A DNA stretch of 64,000 nucleotides, from positions 1 through 64,000 of the forward strand of contig PHBE01000013.1 in the NCBI GenBank assembly GCA_002841885.1, written 5' to 3'. The notes under the pieces are model-generated. The model was not told the DNA's origin. It did not search any database and saw only the letters and a program-made list of their open reading frames with translations. Shown here piece after piece: positions 33,345-41,446 of this stretch; the stretch's first letter is position 1; each line of letters starts with the position of its first letter. This stretch comes from Deltaproteobacteria bacterium HGW-Deltaproteobacteria-18. GTDB taxonomy: Bacteria > Desulfobacterota > Desulfovibrionia > Desulfovibrionales > Desulfomicrobiaceae. The translations under genes and the position numbers were made by a program.

Positions 33345-36008
33345 ATGGCCAACGAGACGCTTTCCAAGGGATACGAACCAGCCGACGTGGAAGAACGGTG
33401 GCTTGAGTACTGGAAGACGCACCAGAGCTTCACCCCCGACGCGGCCAAGGCCGCGACTCACGTCAAGGACAACTACTCCATCGTCATCCCGCCGCCCAAC
33501 GTCACGGGGGCCCTGCACATGGGGCATGCCCTCAACCTCACCCTGCAGGACATCATGTGCCGTTACATGCGCCAGCAGGGAAAGACCGTACTCTGGGTGC
33601 CGGGCACGGACCATGCGGGCATCGCCACCCAGAACGTGGTCGAGCGCAAGCTCCTGACCGAAGGCAAGAAACGGGAGGACCTGGGCCGCGAAGAGTTCAC
33701 AAATCGCGTCTGGGAATGGAAAGAGGACTATGGCGGGCGCATCCTGAACCAGATCCGGCGCATGGGCGCCAGCGTGGACTGGACCCGGGAGCGTTTCACC
33801 ATGGACGAGGGCCTGTCCAAGGCCGTGCGCGAGGTTTTCGTCACCCTGTACGAGCAGGGGCTTGTCTATCGCGGCAAGTACATCATCAACTGGTGCACCC
33901 GCTGCCACACGGCTCTGGCCGATGACGAGGTCGAATACGCCCCGGCCAAATCCACCCTCTACCATCTGAGCTATCCCCTGGAGGACGGTTCGGGCTCCCT
34001 GACCGTGGCCACGGTGCGCCCTGAAACCATGCTCGGCGACACGGCCGTGGCCGTGCACCCCGAGGACGAACGCTATCAGTCCATGATCGGCAAGCACGTC
34101 ATTCTGCCGCTGGTGGGCCGCCGCATCCCGGTCATCGCCGACGCCTACGTGGATCGGGAATTCGGCACCGGATGCCTCAAAATCACTCCGGCCCATGACA
34201 TGAACGACTGGGAACTGGGCCGCAAATACGGTCTGGAGGCGGTCAGCGTCATCAATGACAAGGGCTGCATGAACGACAACGCGCCCGAGGCGTATCGTGG
34301 TCTGAGCGCCGCCGACTGCCGCACGCTCATCGTCCAGGATCTGCGCGCCTGCGGGGCGCTCACAGCCGAGGAACCCTACGAGAACAAGGTCAACCAGTGC
34401 TATCGCTGCAAGACCACCATCGAGCCTTTCGTGTCCGAGCAGTGGTTCGTTTCCGTCAAGCCTCTGGCCGAAAAGGCCCGCCTTGCCGTGGAGGACGGAC
34501 GCACGACCATCTGGCCCGCGCAGTGGAACAAGACCTATTTCAATTGGCTCGACAATATCCGCGACTGGTGTATTTCGCGCCAGCTGTGGTGGGGGCACCG
34601 CATCCCGGTGTGGACCTGCCAGGACTGCGGCGAGCTTATCGTCGCCCGCCAGGACCCCTCGGCCTGCAAGTGCGGGAGCGCGAATCTGGTGCAGGACGAG
34701 GACGTGCTCGACACCTGGTTCTCTTCGGCCCTGTGGCCGTTCTCGACCATGGGCTGGCCGGAGCAGACCAACGAGCTCAAGGCGTTCTACCCGACATCGC
34801 TGCTGGTCACGGGTTTTGACATCCTCTTTTTCTGGGTCGCCCGCATGATGATGATGGGGCTGCAGTTCATGGACAACGTGCCCTTCAAGGATGTCTACAT
34901 CCACGCGCTGGTCCGCGACGAGCACGGCAAGAAGATGTCCAAATCCACGGGCAACGTCATCGACCCCCTGGAAATGATCGACAAGTACGGCTGTGATTCG
35001 CTGCGTTTCACCCTGACCTCGTTTGCGGCCATGGGCCGGGACATCAAGCTGTCCGAGGCACGCATCGAGGGATATCGGCATTTCATCAACAAGATCTGGA
35101 ACGCGGCCCGTTTCGCCCTCATGCATGTGGACGGCAGCGAGCCGGAGTTCGACCCCACAAGACTGTCCGGGCTGCACCATCGCTGGATTCTGCATCGTCT
35201 GGAGACGCTCAAGAAAGAGCACGCCGCCCAGATCGAGGGCTACCGCTTCAACGAGGCGGCCCAGGGCCTCTACGGATTCGTCTGGCGCGAGTTCTGCGAC
35301 TGGTATCTGGAGCTGATCAAGCCCGAGCTCTATGGCGAGGACGAGGCGGCCAAGGCTGCGGCTCGTTCGTGTCTGAAGCATGTGCTGTCCGAGATCATGG
35401 TCATCGCCCATCCGGTCATCCCCTTTGTCACTCAGGAGATCTGGTCCTGCATCCCCTCGCTGGACGCCGAGAGCCTGGCCGTGCGTCCCTATCCCAAGGT
35501 CCGCCCCGAGTGCGAGGACGAGGCGTCCGTGCGCGACATGGAGTTCCTGCAGGGCGTCATCGTGGCCGTGCGCAACATCCGCTCCGAACTGGGCGTTGCG
35601 CCGGGCGTGCCCCTGACGGTCATGGTCCGCGCAGGCGGCGAGGATCAGCGGTTCCTGCAGGCGCACGAAACGGAGATAGCGGCCCTGGCCCGGGTCGGGA
35701 CCCTGACGGTGGGCGCGGACATCGAGCCGCCCCGGGGCTGCGCCTCGGCCGTGGTGCGCGGGTGCGAACTCTTCGTGCCCCTTGAGGGCGTGGTTGACTT
35801 CGTGGCCGAACTGGCCCGCCTGGACAAGGAACTGGGCAAGATCAGCAAGGAACTCGATTTTGTGACCAAGAAGCTTGGCAACGAGAGTTTTGTCAGCAAG
35901 GCTCCCGAGGACGTGGTGGCCAAGGAAAAGGCCAAGGCGGAGAGCTTCGCCGAGAAGAAGGCCACCCTGGAACAGCTGCGGGCCAGGATGCAGGAATTTG
36001 TTGGCTGA
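33345..36008 (+). CDS. valS: Valyl-tRNA synthetase
   Basis: Charges tRNA-Val; class I synthetase of 887 aa. The HIGH-type motif is in PPPNVTGALHMGHALN (about residue 50), the KMSKS loop reads KKMSKSTGNVIDP (about 530), and between them the CP1 editing domain carries the TVRPETMLGDTAVAVHPED segment. Also present are the ValS-type WCTRCHTAL and CQDCGELIV...CKCGSANL zinc-like knuckles, a tRNA-binding helical domain, and a C-terminal coiled-coil tail (about 820-887). The start ATG 33345 has CCGGAG 9 bp upstream and gives the usual MANETLSKGYEP N-terminus. It is transcribed alone behind a hairpin terminator. Confidence 0.97.
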   Translation: MANETLSKGYEPADVEERWLEYWKTHQSFTPDAAKAATHVKDNYSIVIPPPNVTGALHMGHALNLTLQDIMCRYMRQQGKTVLWVPGTDHAGIATQNVVERKLLTEGKKREDLGREEFTNRVWEWKEDYGGRILNQIRRMGASVDWTRERFTMDEGLSKAVREVFVTLYEQGLVYRGKYIINWCTRCHTALADDEVEYAPAKSTLYHLSYPLEDGSGSLTVATVRPETMLGDTAVAVHPEDERYQSMIGKHVILPLVGRRIPVIADAYVDREFGTGCLKITPAHDMNDWELGRKYGLEAVSVINDKGCMNDNAPEAYRGLSAADCRTLIVQDLRACGALTAEEPYENKVNQCYRCKTTIEPFVSEQWFVSVKPLAEKARLAVEDGRTTIWPAQWNKTYFNWLDNIRDWCISRQLWWGHRIPVWTCQDCGELIVARQDPSACKCGSANLVQDEDVLDTWFSSALWPFSTMGWPEQTNELKAFYPTSLLVTGFDILFFWVARMMMMGLQFMDNVPFKDVYIHALVRDEHGKKMSKSTGNVIDPLEMIDKYGCDSLRFTLTSFAAMGRDIKLSEARIEGYRHFINKIWNAARFALMHVDGSEPEFDPTRLSGLHHRWILHRLETLKKEHAAQIEGYRFNEAAQGLYGFVWREFCDWYLELIKPELYGEDEAAKAAARSCLKHVLSEIMVIAHPVIPFVTQEIWSCIPSLDAESLAVRPYPKVRPECEDEASVRDMEFLQGVIVAVRNIRSELGVAPGVPLTVMVRAGGEDQRFLQAHETEIAALARVGTLTVGADIEPPRGCASAVVRGCELFVPLEGVVDFVAELARLDKELGKISKELDFVTKKLGNESFVSKAPEDVVAKEKAKAESFAEKKATLEQLRARMQEFVG

Positions 36009-36040
36009 GGCCTTTCGCTTTTGAGGGCGAGGGCAAAGGC

Positions 36041-36154
36041 ATGGATTGCCACGTCGAAGACTCCCACGCAGAGCCTGGCTTCTCGCAATGACGCACTGCC
36101 AAATCCGTCATTGCGAGCGCAGCGCGGCCAAATCAGGCTCCGCGTGAAATCCAT
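36041..36154. repeat. Palindromic intergenic repeat (CGTCATTGCGAGCG type)
   Basis: CTCGCAATGACG (36082-36093) and CGTCATTGCGAG (36106-36117) form a perfect central stem, and the flanking arms extend the match outward to ATGGATT (36041) and AATCCAT (36148-36154). The core resembles a widespread intergenic repeat of bacterial chromosomes built on CGTCATTGCGAGCG with flanking GGATTGCC. It is downstream of valS and upstream of cobA-hemD. Confidence 0.75.
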
Positions 36155-36218
36155 CTTCGTACCGAATTGCTGCGACGGGCGTAAACTATCTCGGAATATG
36201 TAAACCAAAGGATAAATC

Positions 36219-37727
36219 ATGGCCAAAGCATATCTCATCGGCGCGGGTCCCGGCGACCCGGGCCTCATCACGGTCAAGGGGCAGCGTCTCATGCAGGAAT
36301 GCGAGGTCGTCATCTACGATTACCTTGCCAGCAAGAGCTTTCTGTCCCTGTGCCGTCCCGACGCCGAGATCATTTATGTCGGCAAGAAGGGCGGCGACCA
36401 CACCCTGCCTCAGGATCAGATTAACGACCTGATCGTGGCCAAGGTCAGGGAAGGCAAGAACGTGGCCCGCTTGAAGGGCGGCGATCCCTACATTTTCGGA
36501 CGCGGAGCCGAAGAGGCCGAAGAGCTGCTCGAAGCCGGGCTCGAATTCGAGGTCGTGCCCGGCGTGACCTCGGCCGTGGCGGGCGCTGCCTACGCGGGCA
36601 TTCCGCTCACGCATCGCAAGTACGCTTCTTCCGTATCGCTGATCACCGGCCACGAGGATCCGACCAAGCCCGATTCCGCCCACAACTGGCCGGCCCTGGC
36701 CACCGCGGCCAGCACCCTGTGCTTCTACATGGGCGTGAAGAATCTGCCCTACATCTCGGCCAAGCTGATGGAAAACGGGATGCGCGCGGACATGCCCGCC
36801 GCCCTGGTGCGTTGGGGCACGACAAGCGAGCACCAGTCCTGGGTCTCGACCATCGGCGAGATCGCGGCCATGGCCGAGCGCGAAGGGGTCAAGGCCCCGT
36901 CCATGCTGGTCGTGGGCGAGGTGGTGCAGCTGCACGACACCCTGAACTGGTTCGAGAAGCTGCCCTTGCACGGCAAGGGCGTGGTCGTGACCCGGGCCCG
37001 GGAGCAGGCCAGCGGTCTCAAAGACACCCTGGAACGTCTGGGCGCCGCCTGCTACGAGTTTCCGACCATCACCATCGTGCCCCTTGAAGACTACGCCCCG
37101 GTTCGCGAGGCCATAGACAGGCTGCCGGACTACGACTGGGCCATTTTCACTTCCGTCAACGGCGTGCGCCACTTCTGGAACCAGCTCGAACTCGTGGGCA
37201 AGGACGCCCGGGCTTTCGGCGTCATGCAGATCGCGGCCATCGGTCCGGCCACGGCCGAGGCGCTCCTGGAGCGCGGCATCCGCCCCGATTTCATTCCGCC
37301 CAAGTACGTGGCCGAGTCCGTGGTCGAGGGGCTGCTTGAGCGCGGCATCGCCGGCAAGCGCGTGCTCATCCCCCGCGCCAGGGTCGCCCGCGAAGTGCTG
37401 CCCGAGGAGCTGGCCAAGGTCGCGGCCCGGGTGGACGTGCTTCCGGTTTACGAGACGCAGCTGACCCAGGAGGACGGAGCCGAGATCATCGATCTTCTCG
37501 AAAAGGGCAGGCTCCATTACCTGACCTTTTCCAGTTCTTCCACGGTGGAGAACTTCTTCGCCCTGGTCCCGGCGGACACCCTGCGCCCCTATGTCGGCCA
37601 TGGGCTGAAGATCTGCTGCATCGGACCCGTGACGGCAGGCACCTTGAAGGATTACGGGTTCACTCCCGACATCATGCCCGAAGACTACACCATCCCGGCC
37701 CTGGTTGAAGCATTGGTGAAGGGTTAA
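36219..37727 (+). CDS. cobA-hemD: Fused uroporphyrinogen-III C-methyltransferase / uroporphyrinogen-III synthase
   Basis: Bifunctional tetrapyrrole enzyme of 502 aa. Residues about 1-245 are a SUMT (CobA) methyltransferase that makes precorrin-2 from uroporphyrinogen III: GAGPGDPGLIT, KGGDPYIFGRGAEEAE, VPGVTSAVAGAAYAGIPLTHR and LCFYMGVKNL. Residues about 250-502 are HemD, which closes hydroxymethylbilane to uroporphyrinogen III: VVVTRAREQASGL, then FPTITIVP, FTSVNGVRHF, AIGPATAEAL and TFSSSSTVENF. The fusion suits the precorrin-2/sirohaem-linked haem route of sulfate reducers and the need for sirohaem in dissimilatory sulfite reductase. AAAGGA precedes the start. purN follows after 4 bp. Confidence 0.95.
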   Translation: MAKAYLIGAGPGDPGLITVKGQRLMQECEVVIYDYLASKSFLSLCRPDAEIIYVGKKGGDHTLPQDQINDLIVAKVREGKNVARLKGGDPYIFGRGAEEAEELLEAGLEFEVVPGVTSAVAGAAYAGIPLTHRKYASSVSLITGHEDPTKPDSAHNWPALATAASTLCFYMGVKNLPYISAKLMENGMRADMPAALVRWGTTSEHQSWVSTIGEIAAMAEREGVKAPSMLVVGEVVQLHDTLNWFEKLPLHGKGVVVTRAREQASGLKDTLERLGAACYEFPTITIVPLEDYAPVREAIDRLPDYDWAIFTSVNGVRHFWNQLELVGKDARAFGVMQIAAIGPATAEALLERGIRPDFIPPKYVAESVVEGLLERGIAGKRVLIPRARVAREVLPEELAKVAARVDVLPVYETQLTQEDGAEIIDLLEKGRLHYLTFSSSSTVENFFALVPADTLRPYVGHGLKICCIGPVTAGTLKDYGFTPDIMPEDYTIPALVEALVKG

Positions 37728-37731
37728 GTCC

Positions 37732-38400
37732 ATGACCATCGCGCTGGGCGTCCTCGTTTCCGGATCCGGGTCCAACCTGCAGGCCATACTGGACCGGGTG
37801 GCTGACGGCAGCCTCGACGCCGACATCCGCGTCGTCATCGCCAACAAGCCCGATGCAAAGGGGCTTGAGCGGGCTCGGGAGGCGGGCATCGCCACTGCCT
37901 GCGTGCGCCATGAGGCGTTTCCCGAGCGTGTGGCCTTCGATGGGGAGCTGGTCCGGCTGCTGCAGGAGGCGGGTGTAGAGCTGGTGGCCCTGGCCGGGTT
38001 CATGCGCATTCTGACGCCTGCGTTCTTGACGCCCTTTGCCGGGCGCGTGGTCAACATCCATCCCGCCCTGCTCCCGGCCTGTCCCGGCCTTGGCGCACAG
38101 GGGCAGCAGGCGCAGCACGGGGTGCGTCTGGCCGGGTGCACCGTGCATTTCGTGGACGAAAAGATGGACCATGGCCCGATCATCATCCAGGCCGCCGTGC
38201 CCGCCTATCCGGACGACGACGAGACCACGCTGGGCGAACGTATCCTGGCGATGGAGCATCGCGTCTATCCACAGGCCCTGCACTGGATTGCCCAAGGCCG
38301 TGTGCAGGTCACGGGCCGGCAGGTCGTGGTCCGGGACGCGTCCAGAGCCATGGGCCCGCTATGGACCAACCCGCCTTTGGAACCGCCTTTTGATTCTTGA
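37732..38400 (+). CDS. purN: Phosphoribosylglycinamide formyltransferase PurN
   Basis: 10-formyl-THF-dependent GAR transformylase, third step of purine synthesis. The 222-aa protein shows the N-terminal phosphate-binding loop VLVSGSGSNLQAILD, ALAGFMRIL, the NIHPALLPACPGLGAQ catalytic His region, and the HFVDEKMDHGPII stretch with the catalytic Asp. An insertion-like QGQQAQ lies after GLGA. It starts 4 bp after cobA-hemD with no clear ribosome site of its own, so translation is probably coupled. The AMMECR1 gene follows after 12 bp. The cluster joins tetrapyrrole and purine metabolism only by position. Confidence 0.95.
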   Translation: MTIALGVLVSGSGSNLQAILDRVADGSLDADIRVVIANKPDAKGLERAREAGIATACVRHEAFPERVAFDGELVRLLQEAGVELVALAGFMRILTPAFLTPFAGRVVNIHPALLPACPGLGAQGQQAQHGVRLAGCTVHFVDEKMDHGPIIIQAAVPAYPDDDETTLGERILAMEHRVYPQALHWIAQGRVQVTGRQVVVRDASRAMGPLWTNPPLEPPFDS

Positions 38401-38412
38401 AGGAGGCAACGC

Positions 38413-38964
38413 ATGAATACATTCGAGCTGTTTCTGACCGCTGAGGAGAAGCGTTTCTGCAAGGACCTCGTGGTCTGGGTCATCCGGGATCATCTCGGCC
38501 TGGCATCCGAACCGCGGCCGATTCTCGAGTCCAGGACCTTGGGCGAGGAATTGGGCGCTTTTGTGACTTTGAAGCGCGAGGGACGCCTGCGCGGCTGCAT
38601 CGGCAACATCGTCGGCAACGGTCCGCTGGTCGCCACCATCGAGCGCATGGCCGGTGCGGCGGCCTTCGAAGATCCGCGGTTCCCTCCCCTTACGGCAGAG
38701 GAGCTTGCCGATCTGGACATCGAAGTTTCGGTCATGGGACCGCTGACTCCCTGCCCCGACCCGGAGCTGGTCGAGGTAGGACGGCACGGGCTCTATATCC
38801 GCAAATCCATGCATTCCGGCCTGCTGTTGCCGCAGGTGGCCACGGAGTGGGGCTGGGACCGGGAAACCTTTCTCGACCAGACCTGTGTCAAGGCCGGGCT
38901 GCCCAAAGGCTCCTGGCGCAAACCCAAGACGGAGATCTGGTGGTTTGAAGCCGTCATTTTTTAA
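38413..38964 (+). CDS. AMMECR1-domain protein (AmmeMemoRadiSam system A-type)
   Basis: Conserved protein of 183 aa of the AMMECR1 family, known by the LRGCIG hexapeptide, present here as LRGCIGNIV at about 58-66 with Cys. Further family marks are DPRFPPLTAEEL and EVSVMGPLTP. It has been grouped with Memo and radical-SAM proteins, but no such partners are nearby, so the usual system assignment is not supported by context. AAGGAGG sits at 38400-38406, 6 bp before the start. It lies between purN and a periplasmic prolyl isomerase. Function unknown; nucleotide or redox roles are guesses. Confidence 0.92.
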   Translation: MNTFELFLTAEEKRFCKDLVVWVIRDHLGLASEPRPILESRTLGEELGAFVTLKREGRLRGCIGNIVGNGPLVATIERMAGAAAFEDPRFPPLTAEELADLDIEVSVMGPLTPCPDPELVEVGRHGLYIRKSMHSGLLLPQVATEWGWDRETFLDQTCVKAGLPKGSWRKPKTEIWWFEAVIF

Positions 38965-38976
38965 AGGAAGGAAAGT

Positions 38977-39531
38977 ATGCGTAAGATTTTTTTCACTTTG
39001 ATTCTGGTTTGCCTGTTTTCGTCCACAGCCCTTGCGGATGGGGCAAAAGTGTCCCTGACCACCAATAAGGGCATCATCGTCATTGAACTCGACGAGGCCA
39101 GGGCCCCGATCTCGGCACAGAATTTTTTGACCTATGTGAACGAGGGCTTTTATGACGGGACGGTATTTCACCGCGTCATCAAGGGGTTCATGATCCAGGG
39201 CGGCGGCATGGATACGGCCATGAACCAGAAGCGCGGCCACGCACCCATCAAGAACGAGGCCGACAACGGGCTCAAAAACGACAAGTACACAGTCGCCATG
39301 GCCCGCACGGGCGAGGTTGATTCCGCCACGTCCCAGTTTTTCATCAACACGGCGGACAACACATTCCTGAATCACGGTACACGTGATTTCGGGTACGCCG
39401 TTTTCGGCAGGATCGTCGCGGGCAAACGCGTGGTGGACCTGATCGAGGCCGTGAACACGGGCTCCAAAGGCATGCACGGTGATGTTCCGGTCGAGCCTGT
39501 CATCATTGAAAAGGCTGAATTGATGCAGTAA
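38977..39531 (+). CDS. Periplasmic peptidyl-prolyl cis-trans isomerase (cyclophilin)
   Basis: Folding enzyme that isomerises proline peptide bonds, exported by a Sec signal peptide (MRKIFFTLILVCLFSSTALA, likely cut after residue 20). The cyclophilin core has NFLTYVNEGFYDGTVFHRVIKGFMIQGGG with the catalytic Arg, AMARTGEVDSATSQFFIN, and FGYAVFGRIVAGKRVVD. Of 184 aa the mature part is about 164, normal for PpiA. AAAGGAAGGAAAG precedes the ATG. It lies 12 bp after the AMMECR1 gene and ends with a strong terminator. The convergent TRAP transporter genes begin downstream. Confidence 0.95.
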   Translation: MRKIFFTLILVCLFSSTALADGAKVSLTTNKGIIVIELDEARAPISAQNFLTYVNEGFYDGTVFHRVIKGFMIQGGGMDTAMNQKRGHAPIKNEADNGLKNDKYTVAMARTGEVDSATSQFFINTADNTFLNHGTRDFGYAVFGRIVAGKRVVDLIEAVNTGSKGMHGDVPVEPVIIEKAELMQ

Positions 39532-39550
39532 GACTCTCGCAGAGTTCGCA

Positions 39551-39589
39551 AAAAAAGGGGCGGTCCGGTCAGGATCGCCCCTTTTTTTT
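39551..39589. terminator. Terminator between the prolyl isomerase and dctM genes
   Basis: AAAAAAGGGGCGGTCC (39551-39566) pairs with GGATCGCCCCTTTTTT (39572-39587) apart from one bulged position. The A and T tracts on both sides suit both convergent genes. Confidence 0.85.
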
Positions 39590-39605
39590 GGTGCTTCGTT
39601 GTACT

Positions 39606-40880
39606 CTAGCGCAGCAGGCTGGGCAGGATGGTGGTGATGATCGGGAACAGGGTCAGGATCAGCAGCGTGACCAGCAGCGCGAGCAGGTAGGGCACGGCGG
39701 CCTTCATGACCTTTTCAAGGGGCACCTTGGTGATGGCGCTGGCCACGAAGAGGTCCAGGCCCACCGGCGGGGTGATGCAGCCGATGGCCAGGTTGCAGAC
39801 CATGAGCACGCCGAAGAAGAGCGGGTCGATTCCGAGGCTCTTGGCCACAGGCAGGAAGATGGGCGTGAGGATGACCACGGCGGCCGAGGCGTTGACCATG
39901 GTTCCGATGAACAGCAGCAGCACGTTCATGGCCAGCAGGAAAAGGACCGGGGACGAGGTCAGGCTGGCCACGAAGGCGCCGACATGGTGGGGGATCTGCA
40001 GGTTGGTCAGGAGCCAGCCGAAGACGTTGGCCGCGCCCACCAGGAACATGATGATGGTCGTGCCGATGACGGCCTGGAAGATGATCTTGGGGAAGTCCCT
40101 GAACTTGAGTTCCTTGTAGATGAAAAGGCCCACCAGGATGCCGTAGACGGCGGCCACTGCCGCGGCCTCGGTAGGGGTGAAGATGCCGCCGTAGATGCCG
40201 CCGATGATGATGACCGGGGTCATGAGGGCGAAAAAGGAGTCCTTGAAGGACGTCCACAGCGCCGAGGTGGAGAATGTGCCCTCGGGCTTCAGCCCGCGTT
40301 TCTTGGCCAGATACCAGCTCACCAGCATCATGGACAGGCCCATGAGGATGCCAGGCAAAAAGCCGCCCACGAACAGGTCGCCGATGGAGGTGTCGGCGAT
40401 GACGCCGTACACGACCAGGGTGATGGATGGCGGAATGACGATGCCCACGGTGCCGCCGGCGGCGACGATGCCCGTGGCCCATTCGCGCGTGTAGCCCTTT
40501 TTCTCCATCTCGTTGACCATGGTCGAGCCCAGCGCGGCAGTGGTGGCGGCTGACGACCCGGAGATGGCGGCGAAGAACATGCCCGAAACGGCCACGGCCT
40601 GGGCCAGTCCGCCGGTGAAGGAACCGACCAGGGCCTGGGAGAAGTTGACCAGCCTGCCGGTCACGCCGCCTGCGGACATGAACGATCCGGCGAGCATGAA
40701 AAAGGGCACGGCCATGAAGGAAAACGAGTCGATGCCCGAGTACATCATCTGGGAAACCATGACGAGGGGCATGTTCATGAAAAAATGCAGGACGGTGGCG
40801 GCGGCCAGACACAGGGCAAAGGCCACGGGCACGCCAAGGGCGGTCAGGCCCAGAAAGACGAAGAGAAGTACGTATTCCAT
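39606..40880 (-). CDS. dctM: TRAP transporter large permease subunit (DctM type)
   Basis: Multi-pass inner-membrane subunit of a tripartite ATP-independent periplasmic transporter that imports dicarboxylates or similar acids with a cation gradient. 424 aa from ATG 40880, with GGAGGGAT upstream; the open frame beyond it overlaps dctQ. About twelve hydrophobic segments and the DctM-family sequences SGSSAATTAALGSTMVNEM, GIVIPPSITLVVYGVI and NLAIGCITPPVGLDLFVAS are visible. It is the last of three genes dctP-dctQ-dctM; dctQ ends 2 bp before it. The substrate cannot be told from the permease alone. Confidence 0.95.
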   Translation of the reverse strand: MEYVLLFVFLGLTALGVPVAFALCLAAATVLHFFMNMPLVMVSQMMYSGIDSFSFMAVPFFMLAGSFMSAGGVTGRLVNFSQALVGSFTGGLAQAVAVSGMFFAAISGSSAATTAALGSTMVNEMEKKGYTREWATGIVAAGGTVGIVIPPSITLVVYGVIADTSIGDLFVGGFLPGILMGLSMMLVSWYLAKKRGLKPEGTFSTSALWTSFKDSFFALMTPVIIIGGIYGGIFTPTEAAAVAAVYGILVGLFIYKELKFRDFPKIIFQAVIGTTIIMFLVGAANVFGWLLTNLQIPHHVGAFVASLTSSPVLFLLAMNVLLLFIGTMVNASAAVVILTPIFLPVAKSLGIDPLFFGVLMVCNLAIGCITPPVGLDLFVASAITKVPLEKVMKAAVPYLLALLVTLLILTLFPIITTILPSLLR

Positions 40881-40882
40881 GG

Positions 40883-41377
40883 CTATCCCTCCTGCCTGGC
40901 GCGAGATTTGGAAATGTCCCTGACGATGCGCAGGGTCTCCCTGAACAGGTACATGAGCATGAGCACGCAGCTGACGGGGATGATGACATAGACCCAACTC
41001 ATGGGGATATCGAGACCCGGCGCGCGCTGGAAGGTCATGATGGAGGTCATTTTCCAGCCCTGGGTCAGGAGCAGGATGATGAACACGTATCCGCAGGCGT
41101 TGATGATGATGTCCAGAAAGGTGCCGAAACGGGTGCCCTTGAATTTGTCCGGCAGAAACTGCACGGCCAGATGTCCGGTTTCTCCCATGATCAGCGCCGA
41201 GCCCAGGAAAACGACCCAGACAAAGAGGAAACGTGCCAGCTCCTCGGACCATTCAGGGGTATATCCGAACATGTAGCGGGTCACGACCTGGGCAAAGATG
41301 ATCAGGAGCATGATCGACATGGCGACGACGGAAAATCCGTACAGTACCGAGCGCACGCCCTTGAGGAGCTTGTCCAT
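40883..41377 (-). CDS. dctQ: TRAP transporter small permease subunit (DctQ type)
   Basis: 164-aa membrane partner of DctM with four transmembrane segments. The family signature is around the second: RYMFGYTPEWSEELARFLFVWVVFLGSA, followed by HLAVQFLPDKFKG. It lies between dctP and dctM on the same strand, 2 bp before dctM and 69 bp after dctP, where an intrinsic terminator sits. That terminator would let the binding protein be made in excess over the permease, as is usual for binding-protein-dependent systems. Normal length for DctQ. Confidence 0.93.
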   Translation of the reverse strand: MDKLLKGVRSVLYGFSVVAMSIMLLIIFAQVVTRYMFGYTPEWSEELARFLFVWVVFLGSALIMGETGHLAVQFLPDKFKGTRFGTFLDIIINACGYVFIILLLTQGWKMTSIMTFQRAPGLDIPMSWVYVIIPVSCVLMLMYLFRETLRIVRDISKSRARQEG

Positions 41378-41402
41378 GGAATCCTCCTAGAAATGTGATG
41401 AT

Positions 41403-41434
41403 AAAAAAACCCGCCCGGGCTAATCGGGCGGGTT
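41403..41434 (-). terminator. Intercistronic terminator between dctP and dctQ
   Basis: On the minus strand AAACCCGCCCG (41434-41424) pairs with CGGGCGGGTTT (41416-41406), then more T. Since dctQ and dctM lie beyond it on the same strand, it probably causes partial termination and excess DctP. Confidence 0.8.
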
Positions 41435-41446
41435 TGCGGGAATGAG

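Noticed and set aside
33327-35666. A 779-codon open frame on the minus strand across valS
   Set aside because: It lies entirely within valS in the opposite direction. Its His/Gly/Asp-rich translation is typical of antisense frames in GC-rich DNA and shows no family motif.
36186-38186. 666-codon minus-strand frame over cobA-hemD and purN
   Set aside because: Antisense artefact; both plus-strand enzymes have complete motif sets.
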